64,000 nucleotides of DNA from Cryptomeria japonica (lineage: Eukaryota; Streptophyta; Pinopsida; Cupressales; Cupressaceae). The position numbers were made by a program, and so were the translations under genes. This document shows, piece after piece, positions 9,644 to 22,092 of this stretch (position 1 is the first letter of the stretch; every line of letters starts with the position of its first letter). The stretch spans positions 181,748,977 to 181,812,976 of the forward strand of contig NC_081411.1 in assembly GCF_030272615.1 (NCBI RefSeq), read 5' to 3'. Below the pieces are notes generated by a model. That model did not search any database. It was given only the letters and a program-made list of their open reading frames with translations, and was not told the origin of the DNA.

Positions 9644-10845
9644 TGTTACTATTTACTAAGTTGTCATTATTTTATGTCCAAAGTCATTCTATATACTCTA
9701 GTAGGTTATTACTACCGAAATATTCAGTCAGTAAGCACAGAGCAGTTGGTTACAAAAGTTAAAAGTCACAGAGTTTAGTAAACATCGAGCAGTCTACCAA
9801 GTAACACTCTATGTCTACCGAGCAGCAAAGATGGTATACTGAGTTAATATGAACCGAGTGAAATGTGTTACCAGATTCATTGAACATAGACACATATGGG
9901 AAACGTGTTACAAAGATCAAGGAATAGGAAACCGTTATCACATTGGAAATTGCACTTTAAGATTTTGTATGATTTTGAGGACATCTATCCAATGAAATAA
10001 TTTTGTATGGTTATTCATTTAATGAATCATGTTTGTAAGATCGAAGCATGAACAAGATCACCATCATAAGAGATCTATTTATACAACATGAATTGAGGAT
10101 TAGTTATGTGTGTGTATGAAGCAAGACATGTGTGATAGATAAGCTGAAAGGCAAAATTATGGGAAAGCACAATGTGTTATAACTGTTATGATTGACAAAG
10201 ATACACAGAGGTCACTGAGAAGGATTTCAGAGAACAGTCAAGGAACAGAGTAAACAAAAGAGTTTACTGAGTTGATTTATCAATTACCGAGGTATGCTAT
10301 AAGCAAGGTAATTTCATATTGAGCACATAGAATCTGCTATAACATTTCAGATGTGAAGTTGCAAATATTTTGTAAGATTTTGATTGTAATATTTTGAGTT
10401 GTAAGAGAAACCTTTAATAGGGTAAAAGACTCTAACAAAGTCTATAAATTGTAAAGCCTTTAACCAGGTGCAACATTTAGTATAAGTGTTGTAAAAATCC
10501 TTTAGCACGATAGATCTAAAGATCTTGATACTCCTAACAGGGTAAGCTATCAGAAATAGCTAAACATGTAGCTCTAACCGAGCAACCTTTATTATTGCAG
10601 TAGTGAAGTTGTGGGTGTCATCCCCACTACAATTTTTCTCTCTAACCAAGAGTTTCTGCATAACTAAAATATAGGTGTTATGGAGTGAATCATGTATGAT
10701 TGTTATTTATTTGTTTTAGCATTATATTATGTTACAACAATATTCAGTTTATGCTTAACAATAAAGTTATTATTGAAGAAAAGATTTGAAGTACTGATTC
10801 ACCCCTCCCCTCTCAATACATTAGCTTTCCATATTGGGCCTAACA
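9644..10845 (+). repeat. 3' LTR of Copia-type element A
   Basis: Starts TGTTACTATT directly after the polypurine tract and ends GGCCTAACA, with the GATTCACCCCTCCCCTCTCAAT block near the end that typifies these Copia LTRs. The matching 5' LTR would lie left of the window, so the boundary is inferred from the polypurine tract, the TG/CA ends and the point where element B coding sequence resumes at 10846. Confidence 0.7.
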
Positions 10846-12400
10846 TTTCAATGTTTTGAGAGTCAACAGTGTGTGTCGGTGACTCAGAGATCTCACTGTT
10901 CTTAACATTGACTGTCTTAACCTTTGCAGTGTCTTTATCCACAACAATGTTAATATCTTGTGTATCTACATTCTTGGTGAAAAGAATTTTAGAATCCAGG
11001 TTAGTGTCATCATGTGTAACTTCTTCAGTTGCCTTATTCGGTTGATTGTCTATATGTATCGGTGTATCTAAAGTTATTGGTAGAGTATCCTATGTTGGTG
11101 GAGGAATGTTATCTGTGACCTTTATAATAGGTATACTACCAATTTTTCTTTTACCTTTGTCCTTTTGGTATACCTTCGCAAAATATTTGTTCATTTTTTG
11201 TCTCTCCCTTTCCTCTTTCTTTTCTTTTTCAACAAAGAATATGTCCCGTTTATCTGCAGTTTCATCAACAATTTCTTTCACTCTCCCAGCCATTAGGCTA
11301 ACTTGTCGGTGTCCACTCACAAAAACTAGCTGATTTGCTTCAGAAATTAGTTCATCAATTTCCTCTTTATAATTTACAAGGTGCATTGCCAATAATGCTT
11401 CAACTTTTAACTTTTTATCTAATTTCATCACTGACATTATTATAGCTTCTAATCTTAGATACAAGTCATTCAGGAGATCATCTACAACTTCAATGAAAAC
11501 CTTCTTATAGATGTCTAAATGCAAAATTATACTAGCCTCTATTGTGTCCTTGTCAAAATCTTTGAATCAATGATACAATTTATTTACATTGCAAAGATTA
11601 TCTTCTCATGTTATCTCATTTACCAGTTCCTTCAGTGTAAGGATATTTGGTGTCTTAGTTTGTTGTTTCTTCTTTGGAGTTAGTTTCTTCTTAGGCTCCC
11701 TTACAACTTGCTACTTCTTCCTCAAAGTCCTAGCCTTTTTAGGAGAAGGAGAAGGTACTAGTGAGGCTTTCCTCTTCTTCCTCTCAACTCTCTAGAACTT
11801 GGTAGCTTTTCCACTGTCTGTATCTGAAGAAGTGACAACTAGTGAAACATGAGCTTCCGGTTTCAGTCCTTCTCGCTCACTAGTAGATATACCACTCAAG
11901 TTCATTACATTTTCCTTAACCTCCTTAGCCATCTTGGATCCATATCTGATAAATTTCTCTCTTCTTTTTCTCTGCTTCTACATTGAAACAACACTCTCAA
12001 TGGTCTCAACACTACCAAAAATTTCTTCAGATGGTTCCTTAGGTGCATTAAGAAGTGTTTTAGCATATGCTCCAAGAATATTAAGATCAACTTCATAACC
12101 CATTTTTGTTATCCAAATAGTTATAGGAGTAACATATTTCATCCATGTTTCATCTCGTTTGATTACAAAGTAGATTTTCTTATCATACTTATCTACTATG
12201 CTTTGTGGTAACCTTTCTCTAGCTTTCATCTTAGTTTGGAAGTTTTTGAAGTAGTCCGCTATAATGTTGTCACTATTAGAGCCCATACTAGTGTCTTGCC
12301 CCCATATTTGGCCTACATAAAATTTGAACTCCAAATCAGTCTTAATGTTGAGTAAAGGTCCAATGAGAGTTTACGCATAGGTAATGAGTGCGTTATCCAA
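10846..12400 (-). pseudogene. Element B second ORF, C-terminal half
   Basis: Minus-strand reading with scattered stops. The stretch at 12334-11978 has VIKRDETWMKYV..ITIWITKMGYEVD and matches C2 (58444-58600: VKKDETLMEAV..RTIWVIEMGYEVD) and C1 (about 44310-44400). A basic, proline-rich linker follows. The stretch at 11524-11090 (LDIYKKVFIEV ... RQVSLMAGRVKEIVDET) matches C2 at about 59208-59480 (LDIYKKALIEI ... RHVSLMVGRINEIVKET). Then comes a Lys/Glu-rich tail. Function unknown; no enzyme motif recognised. The ORF is truncated at 10846 by element A. Confidence 0.7.
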
Positions 12401-12903
12401 GGTCCTTGCTAGTCAAAATCTAGAAAATGGAAGAATTTTGAAAATTATCACAAATTTAGGGAAATCACTTGACAATCAGTATCTAAATGTCATTTTATAT
12501 CGTGTGGCCAACTTTCACTTGAACCCAGTTCATACTTTGTCGTATTTTAAACTTTCAATTTCTGGTGTCTGTTGCCCCCAAATGATTAAAATATCTCATT
12601 TAATACTTCATAATGAGGTATAAATAATTGTGTGGGTCTATTTCCCTACCATTAACATGTGTTTCAAATTTTAGGACCTAACTCCCTACCATTTGAAAGT
12701 TATACCATTTTTCTCCAGCCAAAGCAATATATTTAAAATATTTAAATTATTTCTCAAATAATAATTTAATATTTTAAATTATTTTAATATATCTGGTCGT
12801 TTGTGCTTAAAAAGTTGTTCAGAAGCATTAGATTCACTCTCCCTTGTTTCCTCTCGGTGGCCAATGGTTTCCAAGATTTACTCGATTGTTCATTGAAGCA
12901 GGA

Positions 12904-13128
12904 GGTTAGAAATGCTCACTTTTTGAGCATTCTTAACCTCATTTTTCAACCTTTTGTCAAAAAGGTTAGAAATGCTCACTTTTTGAGCATTTCCAACCCA
13001 TATTTCTAACCTATCACAAAAAGGTTAGGAATGCTCAAAAATTGAGCATTTCTAACCTCATTTCTTAACCTTGTAGGCCCGCCTTGTCAAGAAGGTTAGA
13101 AATGCTCAGTTTTTGAGCATTCTTAATC
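12904..13128. repeat. Array of four hairpin units
   Basis: Four 35-bp units (12904-12938, 12964-12998, 13023-13057, 13094-13128) of the form GGTTAGAAATGCTCA - 5-base spacer - TGAGCATTNNNAACC. Each is a near-perfect inverted repeat; unit 3 differs from perfect pairing at one pair. Unit starts are about 60, 59 and 71 bp apart, and linkers often begin with a TCAAAAAGG-like run. Confidence 0.9.
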
Positions 13129-13429
13129 TCTTATAGAATTTATCAAAAAGAAAGAATAAAAGAGAGGAAAGAGCTACAAATTCCAGGTTTTGAATCTATG
13201 TTGGATAAAATTGTTGATGCTTGTAATTGATCAAGTTTTTGACTCCATCATACTAGCCTGTGCAACAAGGGAACTTTGGAACACGACAGTGACAATCACC
13301 CACGCCTTCGCCAATGGAAGCTTCGAACTAGATTGAAGATACAGGTTGTTTTTTTCAAACATTGAAGTTTGATATGCATGTAAACCATGGGAGCAAAATG
13401 AAGTATATCACATGATGTTTCAGGAGGAT

Positions 13430-14320
13430 TGTGTGTAGGATGAGGAAAGCATACTAACAACATGCGAGTTGTTTGACCGAATGCCTTGAAGAAATGTAAT
13501 ATAATTTATAAGAGAATCCACAGAAATCAAAGATGGTGATCTTTCTGCCACAAACCAATAGGTAAGTCATCAAATTGGTCATGGTTTAGGTAAAGCATAG
13601 AAGATAAAGGAATTACATAGTCATGGCTGCTCTGGTATATAACAGAATTGCAAATCATGGAAGTTCACACAAGGCAGGTGAACTATATGATAGAATGCTC
13701 CAACGAGATGCAATCGGCATGTATATAGCCGAATTCCATGACCTTTGCAAGTATCCTTTCAGCCTACATAAAGATAAAGAAACTTCTTCAGATGTCATGA
13801 TTGCCACTGCTCTGGTAGAAATGTTACGAAATGTGGAAGGTGTAGACAATGCACATGGAGTGTTAGGCAAAACACCACATGAAATGCAATGGTGGAAACA
13901 TAGCAATGTGTGAACTGTTTGATAGAATCTCTCAAAGAAATGTCTCTTTGGCAGGTGTTAATCTAAGCACTATGGTCTCATGACATGCGATGGCTGCAGG
14001 ATATCGTGTCACCCAAGCTGCAAACCATGGAAGCACAGACAATGCATGTGAACTGTTCGACAGAGTTTTGCATTGAAACGTATTTCCTGGAATGTGTTGA
14101 TTGCAAAAATGTGGTCTTATAAAATGCAATGATTGTAGGCTATCCACAAAATTGATTTTGAAATAGGTATTACATCCATCAAAGTATAGCGATGCACATG
14201 TGTCATATGCTGTAGATCGTGGAGCATAGGGAAAGCACAAACAACGCATGAGAATAGTTTAACAAAATTCCTCAAAGCGATGTTATCTCTTATGATGGTC
14301 ATAAGATAAGCTACAATGCG
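13430..14320 (+). pseudogene. Decayed pentatricopeptide-repeat (PPR) gene remnant
   Basis: Repeated degenerate readings of the PPR consensus occur in changing frames: CELFDRMP-stop-RNVI (about 13460-13500), AGELYDRMLQRDAIGM (about 13675-13725), DVMIATALVEMLRNVEGVDNAHGVL (about 13792-13865), MCELFDRISQRNVS (about 13908-13950) and ACELFDRVLH-stop-NVF (about 14045-14085). These match the (A)CELFDRMPQR(D/N)V and D..V.TALV.M....G....A..VF elements of plant PLS-type PPR proteins, which edit or process organelle RNA. Stops, frameshifts and missing repeats make this non-functional. It is the only host-gene-like remnant I recognise in the window. Confidence 0.65.
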
Positions 14321-15800
14321 TTCTTCAGTTCCAACCCATCATCAACGTCTACTTCGATTACATATCAGTTTCCTTGTATCTGGATAATGTCAGGTGCGAC
14401 ATGCTTCCATTGAACAAAATTTCAGATAATATGAGCATACATGGTTTACCAAATGAATGACACTTCTCGGCTAGGATTTGTTTGACAATTGGCCCTAAGA
14501 ATGAACATCCAGGATTCAATCTATTTCCCTGAGTGTGTCATCGGCTAACCCCACCACATACATTGGTAACTCAAGCACCAGTGAGGCCACACTACAAGCT
14601 AGTTTGGACAAACGTTGAAATGGAAAATACAAGCTTCCATCTGGTTAACCTATTGGCCAAATGTAGACAACATTCACTATTTCGAGACCAGATGCCATCA
14701 TTTCTGTCAAGAAGTTGATCTTACATTGCAACAGTCTTCTTCTTGATTCATATCTAGTTGAATTTCTAGAGTGGTGGTGAATTTCAAATAATTAACAAAC
14801 ATGGAAGATGGCACTAAAGGATTCTAGTTGATGTGATCATAATGGATGTTTCCTCGAAACGAAAGATATTGGCAGATGAATACCTTGTTCCAATGATCAA
14901 GATACCGACATATGAAATAGCTAGCAAAGTGATTACAAGATCAAATGAAGCAAATGAAGATGGATGCCACCTCGACAAAATTGACAAATGAATTATTTCT
15001 TCAATGTAATGGGTTTGATATTATTTTTATAGAAAGTGACTTATGTCACTTACTGTAACCAAAGGTTAGAAAGTTGACTTCTTTTGTGCATAAAAGTGTA
15101 GGTTACTAACTCATTGAGCTTTACGCAGAAAAGAGTTAGTTATTAACCCAGGGTTAAAGTTAGTTACTAAGGTGGTTATTTTGGCAAGCCTATAAATACA
15201 AGGCTTTTGTAATGTAACGGGGGACTTTTTACAGAGGGGAAAACTCTGCTGGAATTCCAGGAGAAACTTGTAATGACATTTTGATTTGCACTATGTATAG
15301 AAAGGATTTTGGACTTGTATATTTCCAAAAGGATAATGAAGAATACGTCTTAGTTCGTATGTTCTAAATGTATTCATGTGTTATTATTGTTGATTTCTCG
15401 TATGTCAAATTGGTAGTCTTTTTATGCATATGTGATCTGTACAATTGATGTGATGATGCATAGGCAACCTTTGGTATCTCAGTTTGAATGTGTTGAAGTA
15501 TCTTATCTCTTCGTATGTTGAGATTTGTCATTCTTCTTTATTGTCATGTCATGGCTAAGCATATTACCTTATGAACTCCCCTTGTAATTTGCTGCTAATG
15601 TTGGGAAATCTCAGTCGATGGTCATATGTCTATTGTTGGGGTTTCTATCCTTATTTCTCTTTAGTTTTATGTTTTCTCCTTTATGTACTTTCAGCTTAAA
15701 AGTACACAAAATCCTAAATACCCCTATCATACGAGGGAGCTGCCCCTCTCAAATGTAGAGGAAGATCATGTTTCATAGAATGATCTCTCCAACTGTTGGA
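14321..15800. other. Non-coding region with an LTR-like promoter segment
   Basis: No supported gene. CCTATAAATACAAGG (TATA box 15191-15198), followed by a transcript-leader-like stretch, suggests part of an LTR or another promoter on the plus strand, but no repeat partner was found in the window. Confidence 0.35.
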
Positions 15801-16741
15801 ACATTTATCACTGCTCATCGGGAAAACAGGGTCAGTTTTAGGTAAATGACCATAGTGACAAATCTGTTTACCAACACAGTGATAGCTTCCATGATTTGTT
15901 TGCCTACCAGGATGTCATAACCAAAGCCCTTATGACCAATGGTGGGTATCTCTTTGGTGAAGTAAAACATCAAACACACAAGTAGGTTGCCAAAATGGAA
16001 TGTCCCCTTCTTGTCACCCTTGATCTTCTTCAAGTTATCAATCAGTTCATCCTTAAGACATTCACATATATCAATCCTAGCATTGTTCTTGACCATCTCA
16101 TATGCACTATGAATACATAAGATAGAAACAAAGTTTAATCTATTTGTATGAGTTACTCTATAGCCAAGTACCATGCTCACATATCTCACATTTGCATCAG
16201 TAATCTCATTAACCCTAAGAGATTTGTTGTTGGATGTAGCTCCGATTAGGTCCATAACACCCTTGTTAGGTATCTTCTTAGTTTTGTCAGGCCTACTACC
16301 AGTTGAGGGTAAATTAGCAACTGCCTTGATTGCTTCCTTTGAGATTTTAAAAATAGAGTCTAGCCAAATGAACTCTCCATGAACTCTGCTCAGTACAAGA
16401 TGAACTACCTCCTTCGGAAATTTAGGTATGTTCATAATTTCAACAAATCCTAGGTCTCCTACAATTTTGTGCTCCGATTTAACAAAAACTTGTTCATCAG
16501 TAATAACACCATTTTACATGTTTTTCAAATCATCAATCCCTAAATTTTCTATGTTGCAGTAAATATAGATTCTAGGGTCTTCGGCAAAAGCGAGTCCCTT
16601 TGAAATTTTTGAAAAAGCTCTGATAGAATCATCTTGCTTGGCAATTTCAGTGATGATCTTAAACACAGGCCTAGGGTGCTTAATGTTTTCTACCATAGTA
16701 GGGTTTGCAATAAACTCAGGTGCAAAAGATGAAGATGTCAT
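15801..16741 (-). pseudogene. Element B second ORF, N-terminal half
   Basis: From an ATG at 16741 (MTSSSFAPEF) through one TAA (about 16514-16516), then open from about 16435 to 15815. It contains KHPRPVFKIITEI, AFSKISKGLAFAEDPRIYIYC, LSRVHGEFIWLD..FKISKEAIKAVANLP and the RVTHTNRLNFVS..CIHSAYEMVK stretch. All align by eye with C2 (57464-58228), which has KDHPCLIFKEYPQI, AFSRVPDNVQYVEDVRAYIHY, MSHVHGKFLCVD and KVSQSNRLNYVS. No known enzymatic motif is visible. Conservation of the HGEF(I/L)WLD..(F/Y).I.KE.I and NRLN(F/Y)VS blocks across diverged copies suggests past selection on the protein. Confidence 0.7.
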
Positions 16742-17133
16742 TTCAAAAGATAAATACCTCTTGCTTGAAATCCTTGAATGCCTGAAAAACACTTTGTTGC
16801 TTCAACTTAGGATGCCTTTTCTCAATTTCACACTCTTTGAATGCTTGGATGTTTGGTGGATTGAAATGAGGGTTTTACGATGCTTTATATCCAAAAACTT
16901 CTTCAGAAACTATATTAAATGCTTTCCGGTTAAGTAAACAATTAACACATCTGCTGATAAAGAAATGTGTCTTCTTACCATCAACCGAGGGTAGAATGCA
17001 TGATTTTCAACTTGCTGCCATACCACCTAAGGATTATTCCTTAGTTAGATGAATAATCTCCTATCGGTGGAGAGTTACTCTATTCTACCGGTGCAGAGAT
17101 AGATTCATCAACTCTCTAACCTTTCTTCTTAAT

Positions 17134-18117
17134 TCATTGTTTTGAACATTCTTGCTTTATTTTATTTACCTTTTCTTTTCCCTTCTCATTAGATCCTTTA
17201 TTATTTGCCGATATAGTCTTTCTTCTACAAAATTTTGCAATATTACCAATCTTGTTACATGCATAACAAGCTACATTATTCCTCTTAATAGCTTTTCCAT
17301 ATCTTTGACCAGTTTGTGTTTTGCATTGATTATATAAATGTCCAAATCTACTACAAACATAGCATTTCACATTCATTCTACAATTTTATAAATTGTGACC
17401 AACTTTATTGCATTTGGAACATTGATCGGTGGGTGAGTTTGTATTATCATTATTTCTAAATCTGCGCTGATTAGCTCTATGACCAAATTTGTTGCAATTG
17501 AAACATTTCCCATTAAATTTATAAGCATTAGGTTGTCTTACCGGTTTACTATGATCTTGATTATTTGTAGTCCTAAAACTTTCTCCATGTTCAAATCCAA
17601 GTCCAATTGTATCTCCATCAGGTTTTTGTCTTTTCAGCATGTCATCAAGTCTTTTTGAACTTTTCTTCAATTTGTCTTTGTGTTCATTTGCAGTGTTCTA
17701 CTCATTTTCTAGAATGCCAATTTGTCTCCTAAGCTCCTCTTTATCATGTTGCATGTGAATTAGATCTATCTTTAGCATATCATTCTCATGAAAAAGTCTT
17801 AGATTTTCATTTTCTCCATCATTTAGTCTTCTAGTCAAGTCTTGTTCATTCTTCTTTCTGTCTTCAATATCCTTACATAGCTTCATGGTTAAATTTTGTA
17901 TTTCATTCCTCATGTTAGTGTTCTCTTGTCTAAACTTTTTCTGCAATATGACTAAGAGTTTCCTTTTCATCATCATGCTTTTGCATTTTCTCATGAAGTT
18001 CCTTCCTCTTGTTTTGTGCTATAACTAGGTTCTCTTGAAGTCCTTTAATGAATTCCTTAGCAGTCCTCAGATCATCTTCAAGTTTGATATTCTTCAATTT
18101 TTCTGCATCAAAATCTT
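17134..18117 (-). pseudogene. Element B gag-like ORF: coiled coil and zinc knuckles
   Basis: On the minus strand a Glu/Lys-rich coiled coil (from KLKNIKLEDDLRTAKEF to ENDMLKIDLIHMQHDKEEL, about 18110-17700) is followed by CCHC knuckles: CFNCNKFGHRANQ, CSKCNKVGHNL, CYVCSRFGHLYNQC and CYACNKIGNIAKFC (about 17520-17230). Such knuckles bind retrotransposon RNA. Stops at about 17697 and 17386 and a frameshift near 17940 make it inactive. The first codons lie on the other side of element E, at 32755. The layout matches C1 at 38251-42949. Confidence 0.75.
18113..18117. repeat. Target-site duplication (left) of element E
   Basis: ATCTT directly left of the TGGAAGG LTR end. ATCTT recurs at 32714-32718, and the B gag reading continues across the two sites. 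Confidence 0.75.
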
Positions 18118-19381
18118 TGGAAGGAAAGCAAGTGCGGAAATTCGCTTCCCTAATGTCAATTTGCAGGGGAGAATAGACTAGTGTATATAGTTTTTCAACA
18201 TTTATAGAATATAGCACAAGCATGAGCATACACAAAAAACAACATAGAGATATAACACATAGAGTTAACATGGGAAAATCCTTTCGGGAGAAAAACCCAC
18301 CAGCAATAGATAAATGACTTTATTAATAGTATGTCAAAAAATAATACAATAAAGTCCAATCTGCAGACTTCCTTCACTCTGTCATACAACTATTCCAGAC
18401 TAACATACAACATTCAGATCACACAACAGTTACAAAATTCTCAATAGCTATCGTAACTTGTAACCTTACATTCAGTTCACATTTTTCTTCAAATAACAAA
18501 TTGGTTGATGGTTTATTTGAGCAACTGCACCAACGGCTTGAAGTCTAACCATTTGCCTACGTCAGTTTGCATTCATGGAAAATCAATTATCCCACATGCA
18601 ACAAGGAGGTGAGTTAGTTCATATTCAAATACACTGATAGTCGCATCCTTAGTGTCTCAGAGTTAACCTTTTTGGATCTCGGTTTGATCTCGCTCCCGCA
18701 GTCGGTCTCTACTCCATCGGCCATCGGTATAGCTTTCAAAGAGTAAAGTCGATCGCCCAATGATACCCAATTGCCGAAGGTGGCTCCATCGGGTCATAGG
18801 TAAGGCATGTAAGATGTTATCCCAATCTCTGATAGACAAGAGAAAACCTCATTGGGACATCAGTACCAACCATGTGTAGTTACCCGGACATGCAATGTTA
18901 TCCCGATAACCTAAGGTGGTCTCATCGAGACATCAGCACAAGCACTACGAGGTTACTCCAATCTCTGATAACAGAGAGTGGTCTCAACAGCTCATTGGAT
19001 CAAGCCCAAAAAATCTATCCTGATGAGTGAAGCAGTCTAAGACAGAGCAAGATGGACTTATCGAGACTTCAATGTAGCCTTCAGCATATTAACTCGATAG
19101 CCAATATCTACCCGATCGTCGAAGGTGACTTAATCGGGTATCGACTTAACTCTGGAACAGAACCCCGGATAGCTGATGACAACCCAAACTGACTAAGATA
19201 GCTCCATTGGGTATCAAAATAGCTTCTGATAGGAACACTTGATAGCCGATGACAAACCTAAACTGCCTAAGACAGCTCCATCGGGTCATCGGCACAACTT
19301 TGATGCAATGTTGCACTCTGTTGTTCCATCAGTGTAGGCTAGCTCGACCAACCTGAACATGTCAATTGAATTAGAGGCACA
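18118..19381 (-). repeat. 3' LTR of element E
   Basis: TGGAAGG...GAGGCACA, repeated at 31465-32704. Its outer half (about 18716-19300) is built of diverged units carrying CCGAT/ATCGGG motifs. A polypurine tract (AAGTGGGAG on the minus strand, near 19396-19404) lies inside it. Confidence 0.85.
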
Positions 19382-19431
19382 TTTAGATCAAACTCCCACT
19401 TGATGAGCAATTCACTGGACTGAATACCATT

Positions 19432-22092
19432 TCAGACATTACTGAGAACATGGGTATGAAGACCCATAGAATTTGAACACCACCTGAACTTGTGCATGCT
19501 CACTGGTTTCGTCAAGGCATATGCAACATTTTCCAGAGTGTCTACCTTGTTAAGATAAAATTTTCCATCTTCCACCATGTCACGAACAAAAGTGATACTA
19601 AACATCAACATGCTTTGATCTGGCATGGAAACTAGGATTCGTTGCCAAAGATATGGCACTCTGACTGTCACTCCAGATTTCAATCTACGCTGCATCAAAA
19701 CCAACATCTAAACTCAAACACCTAATCCAAGTTGCTTCTTTATAGGCATGTGTGGCCACCATGTATTCTACCTCTGTAGTGGACAAAGTGACTATAGCAT
19801 GCCGCTTGCTCATCCAACTAATTGCTCCACCATTCAGGACAAAAACATATCCACTAGTGGATCTCCTTCTGTCAATATCCCCTGCCTAATCAAAATCTGT
19901 ATAACCACAAATGCTGAGAGTTCTCTTTGAATCCTTTAGATTACCATGATAACATAATGCAAAGTCTGAAGTACCCTTCAGATATCTAAACACTCTCTTT
20001 ACAACATCCCAGTGTGGCTTTCCTGGATTCGACATAAATTTGCTAAGTACTCCCACTGGTTGGGCAATATCTGGTCTTGTACAGACCATAGCATACATCA
20101 GACTGCCTATAACACTTGCATAAGGTAAACTTTTCATGTCTTCAATCTCTTTTGGATATTTTGGACTATCAAACACAAACAACTTAGTTCCCTGCAAGAT
20201 GGGAATAACCTGTGGTTTATAGTCAGACATATGAAACTTGTCAAGAAATTTGGTTACATACTTTCTCTGGCTGAGCCAAAGTTTCCTCTTAGATCTATCC
20301 CTTTTGATCTCCATTCCCATAATGTAATTTTCTGGTCCTAAGTCCTTCATTTTAAATTTCATAGAAAGCTAAGATTTTAAATCTAGGATCATACCTTTTG
20401 TGTTTCCTATGAACAACATATCATCTACATACAAAGCTATGATAAGAATCCTATCACCATCAGTTTTGTAGTAAACACAATGATCAACCTTTGACCTCAC
20501 AAATCCCAAAGACAAAACAAATATATCATACTTTTGATACCACATTCTAGGAGACTATTTTAAACCATACAGAGACTTCTTGAGTTTGCATACTAGATGT
20601 TCTTTACCTTTTCCCACAAAATGCTTAAGCTAGGACATATAAATTTCTTCTTCAAGATCACCATGAAGAAATGTTGTCTTCACATCCATCTGCTCAATCT
20701 CCCAATCATATGCTACTACAAGTGATAAGAGAAATCTAATAGATGTCATCTTGGCTATAGGAGAGAATATTTCCCCATAGTCAATACCTTCCTTTTGCGA
20801 ATACCCTTTTGCAACCATTATTGCTTTGTACTTGTCAATGCTACATCTAGACCATACTTCTTTTTGAAAGCCCATTTGTAGCCTACAAGCTTTCTACCTT
20901 TAGGAAATGGCACCAAATCCCAAGTTCCATTTTTATCCAATGATGACATTTCATCATTCATGGCTTCCATCCAGGAATCTGAATCAGGCATTTCAATTGC
21001 TTCTTTGAAAGTCCTAGGCTCATCTGTATATGCAAGTAAAGCATAAGCACAATTAAGATTCAACATAGAATGGTTGTACTTATTAGGTGTATACCTATTA
21101 AGTTACCACCTCTCTCGAGTAGATCTTCTCAACTCTGGTGTTGAGGCTTCTTGAGGTTCCACAGGAGGCCCATCATCATGTTCTTCTTCAGAACTACTTG
21201 AACTGCTTGAACTCTCCTCATCTTTAGGTATCTCTAGAGACTCTTCTTTGGCTGAAGGAATTTCAACCTCAGCTTCTCCTTTCTTTTCTATTTTATGATC
21301 TAGTGACATAGGCTTTAGCTCATGAAAGATCACACTTCTACTGTACACAACCTTACTAGTCACTGGATTCTAAAGTTTGTATCCTTTCACACCAACTCCA
21401 TAGCCAATGAAGACACATTTCACTGCTTTGTTATCCAATTTCAATCTATTAACATCAGGCACATGAGCATATACCTCTATACCAAAAATCTAAAGGTTCC
21501 TTAAAGAAGTTTTCTTACCAGACCATGCTTCCATAGGTGTTTTGTCAACCAATGCTAAAGTAGGAGAACGATTTAGTAGGTAACACACTATAGTAACTGC
21601 TTCAGTCCATAATTTTTGTTCCAGCCCAACTCTGCTCAACATGCTTCTTGCTTTCTCCATTAGAGACCAATTCAACCTTTCTGCAACTCCATTCTACTGT
21701 GGAGTGTAAGGTATAGTCTTATGTCTCTTAATTCCATGATCAACACAGTACTTGTTGAATTTTGCGCTGCAAAATTCACCACCGTCATTTGTTCTTAAAA
21801 ATTTAATCTTTCTCCCAATCTGGTTTTCAACAAGGTTCTTAAACTCCTTAAACCGACTGAACACTTTTGATTTACTTTTAAGAAAGTACATAAATGCCCT
21901 TCTTTAATAATCATCTAGAATAGATACATAGTATTTAGACTTAGACAAAGAAGGTACATCCACTGGACCAAACACATCAGGGTGAATATAATTTAGAATA
22001 TCAGAAGACTTATGAGAACTGGAATAAAACTGATCATGGTTATGTTTTCCATATATGTAATGTTCACAGAAATCAAACTCAAAACTATAATC
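19432..22092 (-). pseudogene. Element E pol, distal part: integrase core, reverse transcriptase, RNase H
   Basis: Minus-strand Copia pol with stops. Integrase residues FLRTNDGGEF and the (stop)NGVAER block lie at about 21830-21680, followed by an acidic Ser/Glu linker (about 21250-21170). Reverse transcriptase begins with WMEAMNDE...NGTWDLVPFP, shifts frame near 20850, continues with VAKGYSQKEGIDYGEIFSP and carries an intact YVDD catalytic motif at about 20419-20431. RNase H ends with [10 protein letters not shown] (just before 19707) and SKHVDI. In-frame TAG codons occur at several places where Copia proteins carry Gln (before NGVAER, in GLK-stop-SPRMW, in LKS-stop-LSM). Confidence 0.85.
21853..22092 (-). 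repeat. About 240-bp segment of element E duplicated around element F (left copy)
   Basis: Nearly identical to 29759-29997, with about 6 differences. It encodes integrase residues of E (YVSIVDDYSR..FMYFLKSKSKVFSR). It ends where the 5' LTR of F begins. The second copy begins where the F 3' LTR is cut short. Confidence 0.9.

Larger units (their letters stand above)
12391..15800. other. Block inserted in the element B second ORF; borders unresolved
   Basis: The B reading frame runs from the right to about 15800 and resumes at about 12400. The 3.4 kb between does not fit the ORF in C1 or C2. It carries an inverted-repeat array, a decayed PPR reading and an LTR-like promoter segment. I found no clear terminal repeats or target duplication, so the nature of the insertion is open. 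12400-12900 is otherwise AT-rich with no gene. Confidence 0.5.

Noticed and set aside
12904-13128. Evenly spaced repeats suggested a CRISPR array
   Set aside because: Plant nuclear context, near-identical linkers of variable length, no cas genes. The repeats are inverted repeats.
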